The notes below the pieces were generated by a model that saw only the letters and a list, made by a program, of their open reading frames with translations, was not told the origin of the DNA and did no database searches. A stretch of DNA of 64,000 nucleotides. Source: Pomacea canaliculata (taxonomy: Eukaryota > Mollusca > Gastropoda > Architaenioglossa > Ampullariidae). The stretch lies in contig NC_037594.1 in the NCBI RefSeq assembly GCF_003073045.1, forward strand, positions 31,794,737 through 31,858,736. The letters run 5' to 3'. Made by a program: the position numbers and the translations under genes. Below, in pieces: positions 1 through 13,500 of the stretch. Position 1 is the stretch's first letter, and each line of letters opens with the position of its first letter.

Positions 1-1584
1 TGAATATGAATCAAATCGGATAACTTTCAATATGCTCGTTATTGTAATAACCTCCAATCTTCTTATCGGTTTGTCTTCGATCCTTCTTTGTCTCCTTGTT
101 TTCTTCCTTCACCTTAAGGTAGTTCATCTCATGACTTCCATGAACATATTATCACAGTATTACAGACATCGGTCATCGGTCTACCGTTGCTATTAAAGGC
201 AAATCAATTACAAACTAGTTAAATTGAACTTTGTTGTTACAGAGACGACTCCTGCCCTTTCTACCGATGGGTCTTCATCTTCGACGGTGATCCCAGAATA
301 AATCCAATTCAGCTTTGTTCAATGGATCAGTAATGTATTCAAGACCATCCAGTAGTTTAAATATGTAATTGTCAACCACAAATCGCTCTGTTAAAATATC
401 TTAAAATAATAAAATCCTGTTGTGTTTGGTTCCAACGCTGTTACGTGATGGTGACTGCTGCATGTACTCGAGCTTTGTTTTGTCTTCTCTAATGCAGGCC
501 GTGTGGCTCAGGAGGCGAACTCAACTGAAACTGGCAATTAATTAATTAAAGTGCTGTGTAGGAATTGATTTAAAGTTTATAGAAAAATGTTATTTATCCT
601 CTAAACACTCTTATCAAAGTTTTCTTGAGTAGGTGTTATGGCAAAGTGTTGATCACAGATTTGGTGAGTTTGCAATGCTTGATTGCGGAATGATTTTCTC
701 ATTTTAAGGACCGAAGAAGTTTTTTATTCTGCCGATGAAGGTCAAGTTTTCAAACCTTCGTTCAGGAGTCCGTGTTCAAAAATGTTAGTTATAGCTATAT
801 ATAGTTCTTTGACCTCAGGTCACTGTTATACTCACAGTTCACCGTTACTCGATCACTGGATCGCCAGCTTAGCTCGCACTACCGCCTCCCTGGGCTGTTG
901 AGGAAAACCCCACCCCATTGACCTTTTTTCACACCCATTTAAGGAAAACACATTTTTTTTAACCCGGACTACGACGATGACGATATGATGATCTATTATA
1001 GCTTTCGTGCTGAAGTGACTTTCGATTTTGCTGTACGTGCTAATATATCAATTACCATACACATGGACTAGAAAAAAAACCTTATAAATGACCCACGAGG
1101 GAGGAGCACAGATTAGTCGGTTAAATCAAATGCATCTTTCAACATCGCACACGTACCAACACAGTGTGTGTGTGTGGGCGGGGGAAACGCCGACGGTCAG
1201 CGTTCAAAGCGAGAAATGCCCAGGTAGAGCCCGCGACTTTCGATTCTACAGGTGACAGGATACTTTTGGTACCAAGCCGCGAAGTTTTGTTTTGTTTTAT
1301 AATCATTGACAACGTAGCCGACATATTTGTAATCAATTTACTACGGTCAGCTTCTAGTAAAACTTAATAAATAGAGCGCTTACACACACACACGTGATAG
1401 AAAGGAAAGTGGCAGGAATTTGCAGGGGAGCAAAATAATCCGGCTACACCGCAAGCTCTCCAGCAGGTGAGTCACGATTTCCGTTGTTGTTGCGACCTCG
1501 TCGGACTTCTGCTTGCCTCTGCGATGATTATGTTTACAAGAGAGAAGACGGCACGTATCTAAGAATTGTGCAAAGAAACTAAAG
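1..1584. other. Upstream flank / 5' UTR region of the Tks5-like gene
   Basis: No coding region here is convincing. The short open frames near 683-901 and 1139-1607 have no recognisable motif and overlap on opposite strands. The stretch should contain the promoter and 5' UTR of the SH3PXD2A-type gene whose start codon is at 1585. A possible TATA-like word lies at 1083-1089. Short CA/TG runs occur near 1163-1175 and 1381-1394. Nothing else was recognised. Confidence 0.6.
1083..1089 (+). promoter_or_regulatory. Candidate TATA box upstream of the Tks5-like gene
   Basis: The word TATAAAT lies about 500 bases before the start codon at 1585, on the same strand. A single AT-rich match in AT-rich DNA is weak evidence. 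A 5' UTR of roughly 470 nt would follow if it were used. Confidence 0.2.
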
Positions 1585-4500
1585 ATGACCAAAACACTGG
1601 TGGACATTACAGTTGTGGACGCAGAGAAAAGGAGAGTTCCTAGTAAACATTATGTATGTATGTCTTGTTTGCCTTTGACGAGTTCATGAGAATTATTAGT
1701 TATACCATGGATGTGTAATACAAGTTCGTGATGATGTGTATACTCTTCACTGTCTAACATTACTTCTTTGTGTACAAATCAGAAAACACACACAAAACAG
1801 ATTTTTTTGTTTATGCAGAGTCGGTCCCAGTAAATCATAACGGTGTGATATGTGGTGTACTTTTTGTGGCAAATGAATGTGAAACAATTAAGTTATAAAA
1901 ATAGAAACTAATAATCCAGAAAGAAGAATCTAGGTGACCAACTTAAGCTGAACTGACACCGATCTGACAATAATAAGTTAGCAGGCGATGTTACTGAAGA
2001 GATGGCATTACTGTATTCAATTGTCATCAAACTCGATCTATCTTGAAAATTTGCCACATGAGTTCTTTCTTGTTTTTGATGTAAAATATTTTGAATGTGC
2101 AGGTTTATGTGATCCATGTTCAGTGGTCAGATGGCAGCAGCATGGTGATTTATCGTCGCTATAGCCGCTTTTTTGATCTGCAGGTATACAATATTATACT
2201 TACTGTAAACTTGAAAAAATATCGTGGTGTGTGTAGTCCTTTTTGTTTGTTTGTTTTTTGTCTTTCTTTTGTATTGCTAGAGGACAATAGCCCCAACAAT
2301 CTTTTTTTTAAACAGCAGGAAATGTCCATAGGCATATTGTGTTTATATGTTCATAAGCCTTAATGATCAGAGACAGAGAGGCAGTACAAATGTTCTAAAA
2401 TCTTTAGTTGGTATGCTGTGTGAAAATGAAAACTGCAGGTTGTGGATAGTTTTGCTAAAGTATTCAGTGATGTACTTCCTCTTTCTGGCACAATATATTT
2501 TGTTGACATTATTCACACTTTGCCATGCAAAGATGTGCACATTTGGGAAGTGGGGCTATTATATAGAGAGAGACTAGAAAGATTCAACTTGATGTGTTTT
2601 TCAGTTTTCAAAATAATAATATGTGCATTTTAGTTACTTGTATTGCTTTGTTTATTTTTTTTAATTTTCCTATTTGGTCTCTACGTATCCAGTAAAATAC
2701 ATCTAATACATGTAAAGTAATTATCAGATAGATATTCTTAGAGCTCTTAAAATATAAAGATTTTGTAATCATTTCCAAGCCTTTCTGTTAGAATATTTTA
2801 AACTTTAATCCCCAAAGTTTCATATTTAACATGCTTAAACAATACTTTAGTGAAAGCAAAAAACAGGTTATGTGAAAGTTACAGTAATTTGAATTAACTG
2901 ACTCATGTTTTGGTGATGGTATTTGAACCACTTGGTTATGATGAACACAGAACTTTTTATGTGGAAATGTCATTTTGGCAAATGCATGGCTAGTTCAAAG
3001 CTTACAACTGGAACACTGTCCTCAGCAAACATACTATGCACTAAGAAGCAATGGTGAAGAGCTAATGGGGCACCATATGTACATAGGCAAATTACATTAC
3101 TCATTTTCTCTGGGTAACATTTAGTTTGTACATTTTTGAACAAGTCTTTGCCAAATAGAACTATATCATGGTGTTACCTTAATTCTTTTGTAACTTTCCT
3201 CAAAACTGCCATGAAATCAGTGTGTACCACATGAGATAATTTGTCAAGGAAGTCGGAAAATGTAAACAATCTATTGTCAGCACTCGGGAAAATATAGAAG
3301 AGTTTAGATTGGAGTTTTCATTGCATGTTAACCAAATGTATGAAAGCAAATGTTTTGTCATTGCTGTCATATGTCAGTGACACAGTTTTATATGCATGAA
3401 AATATGTCAGTCATTTATAAAACAGCTTCTAGATAACAGGAATCAATATTACAATAATACATGTGCATTGAATGATGTGTGCTTTTTTGCAACTAGCCAA
3501 TTAAACACCCAATTTATTTATGTGAGGATGGGGAAAGCGTCCTAAAAATCCTCAGAAATTCTAAGTGGTGATCTAAAAATCTCTTTGCATTTCATGAATG
3601 GGAAGTGCTATGTGCATATATGTGTGTGTGTGAGAGAGAGAAGAGAGAATGTGTTGACCATTCCTGTACAAGTGCATCTTTATGCCCTGTCTTTCCACCA
3701 TTGATCACGAAGTGCATGAGGTATATATATATATGAGTAGAGTCTTAGGTACATGTGTTTATAAGAGTTGAAAAAAACTGGTTTTGTTTTATAAATGGAT
3801 TTTCAGCAGTTTTAAGATGTTGTGATAGTTATTTCTTGTGCTAGTTTAAGATGTTATGTTGAAGATATAAAAAAATCAGTCTCTGTACTTAAGCTGTAAT
3901 AGTTGCAATGATGCATAGAACACCAAATAACTGATACATTTTTCCTGTATCTGAAATCAGACACAGCTTTTGGACAAGTTTCCAATTCAAGCAGGTGCTG
4001 CAGATCCATCTTTGAGAATTATTCCCTTTTTGCCAGGTAAATATAACACTCATTTGTGTTGTTTTTGTATACATTATGGTTTGGCTTTGATAGGCAGAGT
4101 TCACAGAGGTAAATTGCTAATTGTGCAAATAGTTTTCATGTGAAGGCAAAGCTTTTAATGATCAGTTCACTAGCATTAGACTGTAGCAGTGCTTAGACAG
4201 TGGTATGTTAAAGATTGCAACTAACCTTGATGCAGCAGTCCTGCTTGACAGGCCACTGGCATATTTACATGATGGTAGTTGTATTTGGACTGCATTGCTG
4301 AGACAATTAGTAATTGTGAGTTCTTTTTCTAATTTCTATAAGGTTACTAGCTTGTGTCTCCAGCTTTATCTGGGTAAAGATAACTCTTCTAGCTGTCAGT
4401 TTATTGTCAACTTTTGATCTTGTACTCATTTGATTCTAGCTTATTTATGTATAGGCTTGATTTGGAGCCACCAATAACATTTTAGAAAATAGAAAATAAA

Positions 4501-7500
4501 CAAGGAAAAAATAAATATACACCAGAGCAGTGTAACACACCAAACAGCCTATAACAATAAAAGACTTAAAAGGAAATTTCCATCAAATTGGTGGGGGATC
4601 AGAAAAAAATGGTTTGGTTTTACGAAGTTTCAACTGCTGCTACAAAAGAGCACAAACATCACTGCTTTTGCTTTATTTATATTATCAATTTGTTTGGTTT
4701 TTCCAAACTGTTAAAATATCACCACATAGGTTTAGATTGAAGAGTTCTATATTGTCAGTGCTAGCAAAATTTCTCAAGATTTAGGCTTTGCAAATATCGG
4801 AGAATAAATTCTTACATAAGAGTTAAAATAGTCATCTCTAGTGTCATAGAATACAAGTCTCTGTGTGTTTTTTCTCTCTTTTTTTATTTATTCTTTTGCT
4901 CCAGTGGTGCCAGTATTGTGTTCCAGTAAATTTTCTTTAGTCATGCTCTTTAACAGGCAAAATATTTTTTGGTCGGAGCCAAATTCGGGATGTTGCAATG
5001 AAAAGACTAGGAGAGATTGATACATATTGCAAGGTAAAGAGATTTTGTAGGGTAGTAGAGGGCATTGGCTTGATGATTATAAGGAATTTATTTGCTTATG
5101 TTAAGTTTTACTTGAGCCCAACACAAGTGTAATCTTACATTGCCAAGTAAATCTAACATAAACATTTATCAGCTTGTAGCAAAATGCTTTGTTGATCTTT
5201 ATTATTAACTTTTGAATTGCACCATTAAAGTGCTATAAACACAAGTGGACTGGTAGCATTTTTTATTGGATATATCCTTGGTAACAGAGCACTGTGTAGT
5301 GTGATTAGTGTCTTGTCTTTCAAAAAATGTTTCCATATTTCAGGCTTTGTTGAAACTTCCAGCGGAAATTTCTCAGTGTGATGAGGTTCTTGAGTTTTTT
5401 GAAGTTGAACCAGATGATCTGGAACCCCCCAAGAGTGAGGAGTAAGTAGATTAACAAATCAGTGCTTAAAATTACAAACATAACTTCACAACTCATCCCT
5501 CACCAAAACTTTGAACTTACATAAATGGTGTGTAGAAAATGTAGAATGGAGGAAGAGAGTGCAAAAAAAAAAACCAAACCCAAATAAACCAAAAAACCAC
5601 GTAGTCGAACAATGTAAGGACAGTCATCTTTGTCCAATCTTCAAGCAGATTGTAATGGACAACATTGATAATTTTCTTGCCACTGTGCAAGAATAACATC
5701 TCCCAAACTCTGTGGTATATCTGTTTATAAATGTCTGAAAGGTCTGTGGGACATAATGTAAGTTTTGACTTTATTTTATAAGATTTTGAGCCTCAAGCTC
5801 TGTAAGTGCAGTTGGTATGGTGCTTGTAAATTATTATTTACAAACTTTACAGGCTAGTGGATCAGTGTATATGAAGGACAGCTGCATACATTTCATAAGA
5901 GAAATTCCTTCCCTGCTCAAAGTCTTATAAACACTGTAACAATGGAAACCTTTTTGTTAATTGTCTTTTTCTAATATTACCATAATGAAATATTTACAGC
6001 GTTTTTTTAAGCAGATGCTTATTTCAAAGATAATTATACATTTCATGTTGCTTCATTTGTCAGAAAAGAGAGCCGCTTTATACACATTTCTCTGGGGTGA
6101 GTTGCATGTGCACATTTTCCAAAAATGGCTTGTGTTGAAACTTACTTGTTTTCCTTGCGAGAACAGATTATTTAATTTGTGCTTTATGTGATTTCACTTA
6201 CTTAGCATTGGTCAAGTGTGGCTGATTTCCCTGAATTTTTTGTTGCTTATTTTTGTTAGCATGGTTTCCTTTTAAAACAACAACACAAAATTTTAAAATG
6301 AGCTAACCACTTTCACAACTAGCAAAGATTCATCTCTCATTTTGATTTGATATAAATCATTCATTTACTTTGTTAACAATAACTCCATTTCATGAACATT
6401 GATCTTTTTATTTACAAAAGTTAGTGATAAATAATCATGCCCTTAATTAACCACCCTTGAATAATTAGACAACACTTATTTGCTTTGAAAAGCTGAAGAG
6501 ATCAGTTTATAATATTCATCTATCAAAACTATGTCATTGTCACTTCCCTGTCCCAACCTTAGATGTGTATGGCAATTTAGAAGGGAGAAATTCCTCCCTT
6601 TTTAAAAATTTTGTTTTGATTCGCTTCCAGAATATTCAGTAATCTCCCAGTGCTTCAACATTCATGCCTTCACAGTCCCAACTGCTTTTGTTATTTGTAC
6701 ACTCAGCATTAAATAAGCCTTGAATAGATGATGATGTTAAAAAAAATAGATAATGTATATCATCACTCCATCTGAGTGTCAAAGAGAACATTCAGCAACA
6801 GCAATGTGTCCTGATCTGTTTTCTTTTAATAAGGATGGCATCTTTCCTCTTCGAATTTAGCTAATACAGATGATGCTATTTTTAGAATTGCTGCTCTTTC
6901 GTCACTTCCTATTTTCTTTATAAATTCAGGTACAATTAAGAGAAAAACATTAATGTAATATTTTTTGTTCCTCTTCGTCATAAAATACCACATGAATATG
7001 TTTTTGCGATACCTTATGCTCTATTTCCAGAGATTTTCATTGAGTGCTCATGTTGCCCTTTAAAATGCAAATTTATAGATATCAAATCTTTTAAAACTAG
7101 AAAGATTTGCTGTCATTAAAAGTTTGCCACTAGATAAATAATATACATACAGTGGTACCTCGACATACGAGTGCCCTGACATACGAGTGTTTTGAGATAC
7201 GAGCCGCCGAGCCAGCGATATTTTGCTTCGAGATAAGAGCAAGATTTGAGATACGAGGAATCGCACACTACACCGCTGCACACGACCCTAACATGCGGGG
7301 TGGATGTTGGGGTCGGGTGCAGCGTCTAACAGTTTCTCCCACCTCAGACTAGACCTCAATCTGTGTTGTGTGCTTTTTTCTTTCGTTTTCGAAGCATTTT
7401 TGATAAGTTGGGTTCGCGTTTTTTTGCTTTTGTACATTACAAACATTATCACATTTATTTTTATAACCATGTCCGAAGAAGAAGATGATGTCTATTGAAT

Positions 7501-10500
7501 TAAAGCGCGAAATCGTAGAAAAACATGAGCAAGGTGTGCGAGTAATTGACTTGGCGAGGATGTACGGGTGTAGCACATCAATGATATGTTCTGAGCTTAA
7601 ACAGGAGTTGATAAAGGGTACAACGCCAGCTAGGGGCGTTACAACAATTTCTAAGCTCCGGACTTCTCTCCATGAAAAGATGGAGAAACTATTGACTGTG
7701 TGGGTGACAGAGAAGCAGTTTCAAGGAGGAACCTTAACACAAAGCATCATGTGTGAGAAGGCACGAGCGATTTACGGCGATTTGCTGAAGCAGATTCCAC
7801 ACACTTCCACAAACGAAGAATTTAATATGTTTTTATAGAATATGCATTTGTTATTCATAAATAAATGTTTCTTCTTGTAAATACACTTTTTCTTATTCAA
7901 AAACACTTAACAAAAACAACTGAGGTGGTGTTTTGGGAGCTGGAACGGATTAATGGCATTTCAATGAATTTCAATGGGGAAAATTGCTTTGAGATACGAG
8001 CACTTTGACATACGAGCAAGGTTACGGAACGAATTAAACTCGTATGTCGAGGTACCACTGTACTTTGAAAGAAATAAACAAATTTTAAGTCAAATACTAA
8101 TTTTTAAAGGTGATTATGCAGTAGGGTTATTGTAACTGTGCATGGGTGTGTATAGACTGGTGGATGCAGTAATTTTTGGATAGCACACATTTTTACTTCT
8201 TTAAGTATTTGCTATTTTGGCCTGAATTGCTTCCTAGCAAAGAGTTTAAAAAAGAGCTAGATTGCAATTGAAAAGTAGTCTGGCATAGATGTTGTGCTGA
8301 TAATGTGGCTTATGCACAATTGCATTTCTAGTTCTTTGATATTTTTAACTAATAATACGTTATATTTGGAATCAGGTGCCAATTACATTGAAAAAGTAAG
8401 AAATTTTGGGCTCTGAAGGTGGAGGGTTTTTAATGCACAAGGGAACATTTCACATATGTGATTGCATGAAAAATACATTAATTAAACTAGTACTTTTCAC
8501 ATTTGCAACTTTTATATTAAAGTTAGGCTCATTATTTCAGTGGCTGCTTCAGTCTTCAATAATTTGTTTTTTCCTTTTTGGAAGTTGATTTTTAGAGAGA
8601 AAAACTCACAGCCAGAAAAACACAGGAAAATAGTGATAGTACCTTTCATGTTTTAATTGTTGCTGATTTTCTATTCTAGTGAATAGCAGCCAATGCTGTG
8701 TAAGTAGTGGTGCATAGCATGCTTTAGCTGCATTTGGATCAACCTCTGAAGAAGGATTTAGCCTGAAGTGTGCTTTAGATGGCCATTGTTCTTTTGTGTG
8801 AAGTAGAGTTATTATATGCCGAGTTACTTACCATGTCTATCCTTATCTCAGGAAGAGTGTTATTACCATATCCTTCCTGCAGTCAATGTTTTGTTCAGGC
8901 TAAAATTTCAGTGCTCTGTTGAATTGTGCAAGCCACATGGCTACAAGTTGAAATTAGATACCAGAGTTTGTTACATTTGGCCTTAAGCACTTCCAGATAT
9001 AGTTTATTACCTTAGTTTTGCATTTATCTAATGAATTCTTTAAACCTGACATTTATGTGACATACTGACATGAAAGGAATCAAGCAGTATGTACATAATT
9101 ATATTATCATCAGAAACAAAAAGTGGAGTAATTGATAATTAAGGAGTCTCAAAAGTATATGAAGAAGATAAGCTGATATTAAATTATGTCATGAATATTA
9201 GATGTCATTTGCTTGCACAATATGGTACTTGAAAATACACTGTGGCATCAAAACAACAAGTTAGCAATAGAGATGATATATCAGAACCTAAAGCATATTC
9301 CTGCACAGATAACACACTGTTTAATGACTGCACATGAGGACTACAAAGATATTTTGAAATGGTTGTCAACATTCTATCAGATTAGCCTACAGATCAATGG
9401 TAGATTGTTCAAGACACCACAACAAATCCATGGTGTACTTTTTTGTTCTTAGAGCACTTCAGTCATTCACTAAGTTTTTTTGATGTCATGCACAAAGAGT
9501 CCCCAACTGTAAGAGGTTCAAGAAAATTGCAGTCTTAAGTTGGTGTGACATATTCAAATCTGAGACTGGTGACCCTTATGAATATCATCTTGCCTGTGTA
9601 TTAGCAGTGACATTGTCACTGAGATGGATGCATTACATATAGGAGCATCTGGATCTCCACATATGATTTTGTGGATAGGAAGACAGGAAAACGGAAAATG
9701 CTAGAACTTTAAAGTGGTTTTTTTTCCTTCATTTATGTAAAGCCTTAAGAGCAAAAAGCTAGTCATCCAAAACAAAGAAAGAAACAAATGCAAAAGACTT
9801 TAAGTTTTGTAAGTACTAGAAAGACTGGCCTTTCCACCATTTCCTTTAATCAGGTATGGTAGTTCTGGGTAAGGGTTAGATGAGCTTAGGTTAGATGTGT
9901 AGATGAGCATTCCTATGGACAGAATGCTTAGGTTAAAAATGTTGACAAACAACTGATTACCTTAATGTTGCTTTAAGAACATTATATAGATCCTTATATA
10001 AGTGTCAATGATACAGAAATGGTGTATGCATGGTTTTAGCTACCAGTTTTCAGTTGACTGTTTATTTATGGGGTTTTTTTTTTCTTAACAAGCATGTACA
10101 TTTCTGGGCATGTCTGTCTAGTATTCAGTGAAAGACTAGGCATGCTTTTTGGTGGCTGTTCCTAGATAAACAGCTACAGTTACATCCAAAGCAGAGAGCT
10201 GTTTGAGTTAGACAAATATCCATTCATCCATCTCATCCTTTGTGTCTTTGTGTAAGCATGTTTCTAATGCTTGGCACACACAAACACTAAGTTTTTGTTC
10301 TTATGTCAGACTGATGAGAATGGTTCACCTGTAGCAACATGCGTTTGAATGTGCCTCAGGTAAAAGCTTTTTTGGGTGCGTAAATGTATTTGTCAGTGTG
10401 GGATATTCCACTAGCTGCAGTCCAGGAACCCCACTGACCAGCAGCTATTTATGAGTCAGGTTTTGTGCATCCCTGAATCAGGGAACAAACATCAACCACT

Positions 10501-13500
10501 TGATTTGTCTGACCTCACTTCCTGCTAGTTTTAAATTGATGCTGCGTCACACCAGTCACTGGCTTAATGGCAAAGCTGTCAGAAGTTGTCAGAGGAGTAT
10601 TCATTTGCTTCAGATGTGTTGACTGCAACAGGTTCATGTTCATGTGTGCTGCTGGATTATCTTGCCAAAAGAATTACTTAGCTTATATCAACACCGTATT
10701 GTGCTGTGGATTCTTGGATCTTTAAAGCCTTTAATGCAGAGGATAATGTAGTTGCAAAGACCAGAAAGGCTCCAAAAACAGTTGTTTTCAGTTTTGAAAA
10801 ATGGAGTTATTCAAGTTCATATGAATAATTGATTTTCATGGAATGTTTAGGTTGTGTCCAGAACATTGTGAAGTGATGATCTAAAGATTTTGAAAGCCTT
10901 CCTTACCAGCAAAAAATCACTAACACATTTGCTTTAAAAATCTTTAAGTGAAGTAAAATTCATGCCATTGTTTAAACTTTTTTGTAGGAAAGATTATTAT
11001 TTAGTCACATATAGCATATAATCAGATATTTTTTAGAAGATCTATAAAAGTCATTGGTGTTTTCACTGCATCAGAGTTTCACTTTTTTTGCTTTTTGCAT
11101 TTTTACTTTCTGCAATTTTGTAAGAGTGATTTACCAAACTACATTAGTGATTTCATTCATTATGGAACAAATAAACAAGCGCTACTCTGTTGTGAAGAAG
11201 AATTTATATCACATTGGCTCCAGCAAGAAACAGAGTGGTGACAAGAAGCCGAGCAAGATCTCTGGTCCAAAGCAGCTAGAACAGTACACAGCAGTGGCAG
11301 ATTATGAGGCACAGGAGAAAGGGGAAGCAAGTCTTCAGGCAGGAATGACAGTGGAGGTTGTGGAAAAGAGTGAGAGTGGTAAGAGTTTTCACATTGCTTT
11401 TTACTTGTGTGTATATGGCAAGGGGTATTGTAGGGGTCAGTGAAAGCTGCTTATTATTGGTGCTGTGTGCTTTATAAAGAAAGATTTTAATTAGTTGATT
11501 TTTTTATGGTGCTTTTTCTGTACTTTGTATTTTTTTGTAAGATTTCTTTTAGGTTCTTTCCACAAGAGTTTAGCTATGGTAAGTATATAGGCTGCTCCAA
11601 GTTTTGGATTATCTTACATATATTTTAAATGAAGTGCCAACCTTTGAAGCGTGTAAGAAGACTTTACTGCGAGAGAGAGGCTGTTTAAGAAACCTTGAAA
11701 GATGAATTCATTTCTTTTCATGGGATGTTTTTGTGGGTGAATCTTACAGTTTGTGAATTGTAACACAGGTCAGTCTCATGCTGGCAAATGATCACATTTT
11801 CTCTCATTTTACATGGTGACATTTAAAGTTTTGCATCACATGACATAATGGTTATTTCTAACTTAATGCATAAAAACTACCATCCATCTGGATGTATCTA
11901 GTGATGATTATGCCCCGTAAAATCAAAAGTCCGTAAACATGAAATGAAATAGTATGGTATGTGCTGGTTGAATTGTTTATTGGTTTGATCATGGGAGCTC
12001 TAATATAGTATTCATTCTGGTTTGATGTCTATCCATGAGACATGATTGGATGTCATTTTGCTTATGAGTAGTTGGATGAAGGTCTTGCCTTTCTTATTTG
12101 CTGTGTGGAAGTGGACTTAAATCTGCTGGAGACAATTTTTAGAAATAACGCTTCAGTGAACAAATTACACGTTAAGCCAGGTCAATGTGTTTATGTGACT
12201 GCTTTTTGACCCTCCAAGTTACAGACTGCATAATCACCGAAAGAAAAACAAACTCCAGTTTTGCCCAGCTATACTTCAGTATAACTTTATATTGCACCTT
12301 ACTTGTCAGCATGGTATTCAAGTCCGTTTGCAAGCTAAGAGCAAATGTAGTTCTTTATGTAAAGAGAACAATGCACTAATTTTTTTTCATGTGACCTTTA
12401 TTCATTTATCTGTGTCTTCAGGAGAAGAATTCAATAGTGTGCAAAACAAAGTTTCATCGAAAGAAAGGGCATTCTTCCCTAATCATGAAAATATTTTCCC
12501 TTTTATGGTTTTTTTATTATATTTTTTATGATTGTTATTAATTTGGAGGAACTTAAGTTCAGAGGAGAGTGACAGTCTCTTGGTTTTGTGGAAACAAGGA
12601 TAATCTGTAAAATTCTAAAAGTTTAATTTTTTTGTTTTTTTGTGGTGGCCTTTGTCTGCACCAAATGGCTGTTTGCCCAAACACTTAAAAAAATTTGCAT
12701 TTCTTCTGTCTAGGCTGGTGGTTTGTGAGTGCAGATGACCACCAGGGCTGGGTGCCAAGCACGTACCTCAAGACATTAGATAATTCAGGGGCAAATACAC
12801 ATGCCAATGTTCGAGTCGAAGATGGGGAAGGTTGGTATGGTCTTTTCATTATGGAGCTAATCATTTGTTTAGTCATATTTTATGAGGAGGATGAACTTAG
12901 CAGAAAGTTGAGTGGAGAATTCCATATCATTCTTATGTTTGTGGAGTTTCGGGAATTTTAGCAGTATCGTGTCTCCTTGGGCCATGTTGCTTAGAAACAT
13001 TAGTTATTATTCTTCACTGACTCCCTCTGAACATTATACTTTCCTGGAAAGATGCCTTTTTAGATGCCTTCTAAAAAGCTGTTCTTCCTAATAACGAAAT
13101 ACACTCTTAAAACGATTTTCATAAAATACACTCGTTCCAAATGTTACCATTAACACTTAGACTAAGCTTTCAGTGTCTATTACTCCTTCCTCTCCTGATC
13201 AGCGTAATCGAGGAAAATGTCAAGTCAAAAGCCATTGACTCAACCTGTTGCATTTTGATACTGGTAAAACTTGAACTATGCAGAGCATTTAAATGCAATT
13301 GCAAGGCTTAAATTTTATGCTTTATTTTTTTTCTGCTATTTACAGCTGTTATGAGTAGATTATCAGTGAGTGGGTTATGCCAGATTAGCTGTCTTGTTTT
13401 AGCATGTAATTGTTGTTTATTTGTGTTCTAAATATTAAGCTGACTTCTCATACCCAGAAACTGAAGGGTTATCTATTGTGATATTTCAGTTGTTGTTTTT

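Larger units (their letters stand above)
5442..11223 (+). other. Intron 5 of the Tks5-like gene (5.8 kb)
   Basis: This intron separates the PX-coding exons from the first SH3 exon. It contains the Tigger relic at 7150-8060 and, at its 3' end, a candidate internal promoter and alternative first exon (11043-11378). The rest, 5442-7149 and 8061-11000, is AT-rich sequence in which I see no gene, RNA or repeat that I can name. Its size and position between domains resemble the site of the internal short-isoform promoter in vertebrate Tks5 (comparison from memory). Confidence 0.7.

Noticed and set aside
11101-11161. Acceptor at 11133-11134 (TTTTGTAAG) as the true start of Tks exon 6
   Set aside because: It is phase-compatible and follows a strong pyrimidine tract, but would add a hydrophobic stretch ([13 protein letters not shown]) with no counterpart in the family; the acceptor at 11222-11223 gives a better linker.
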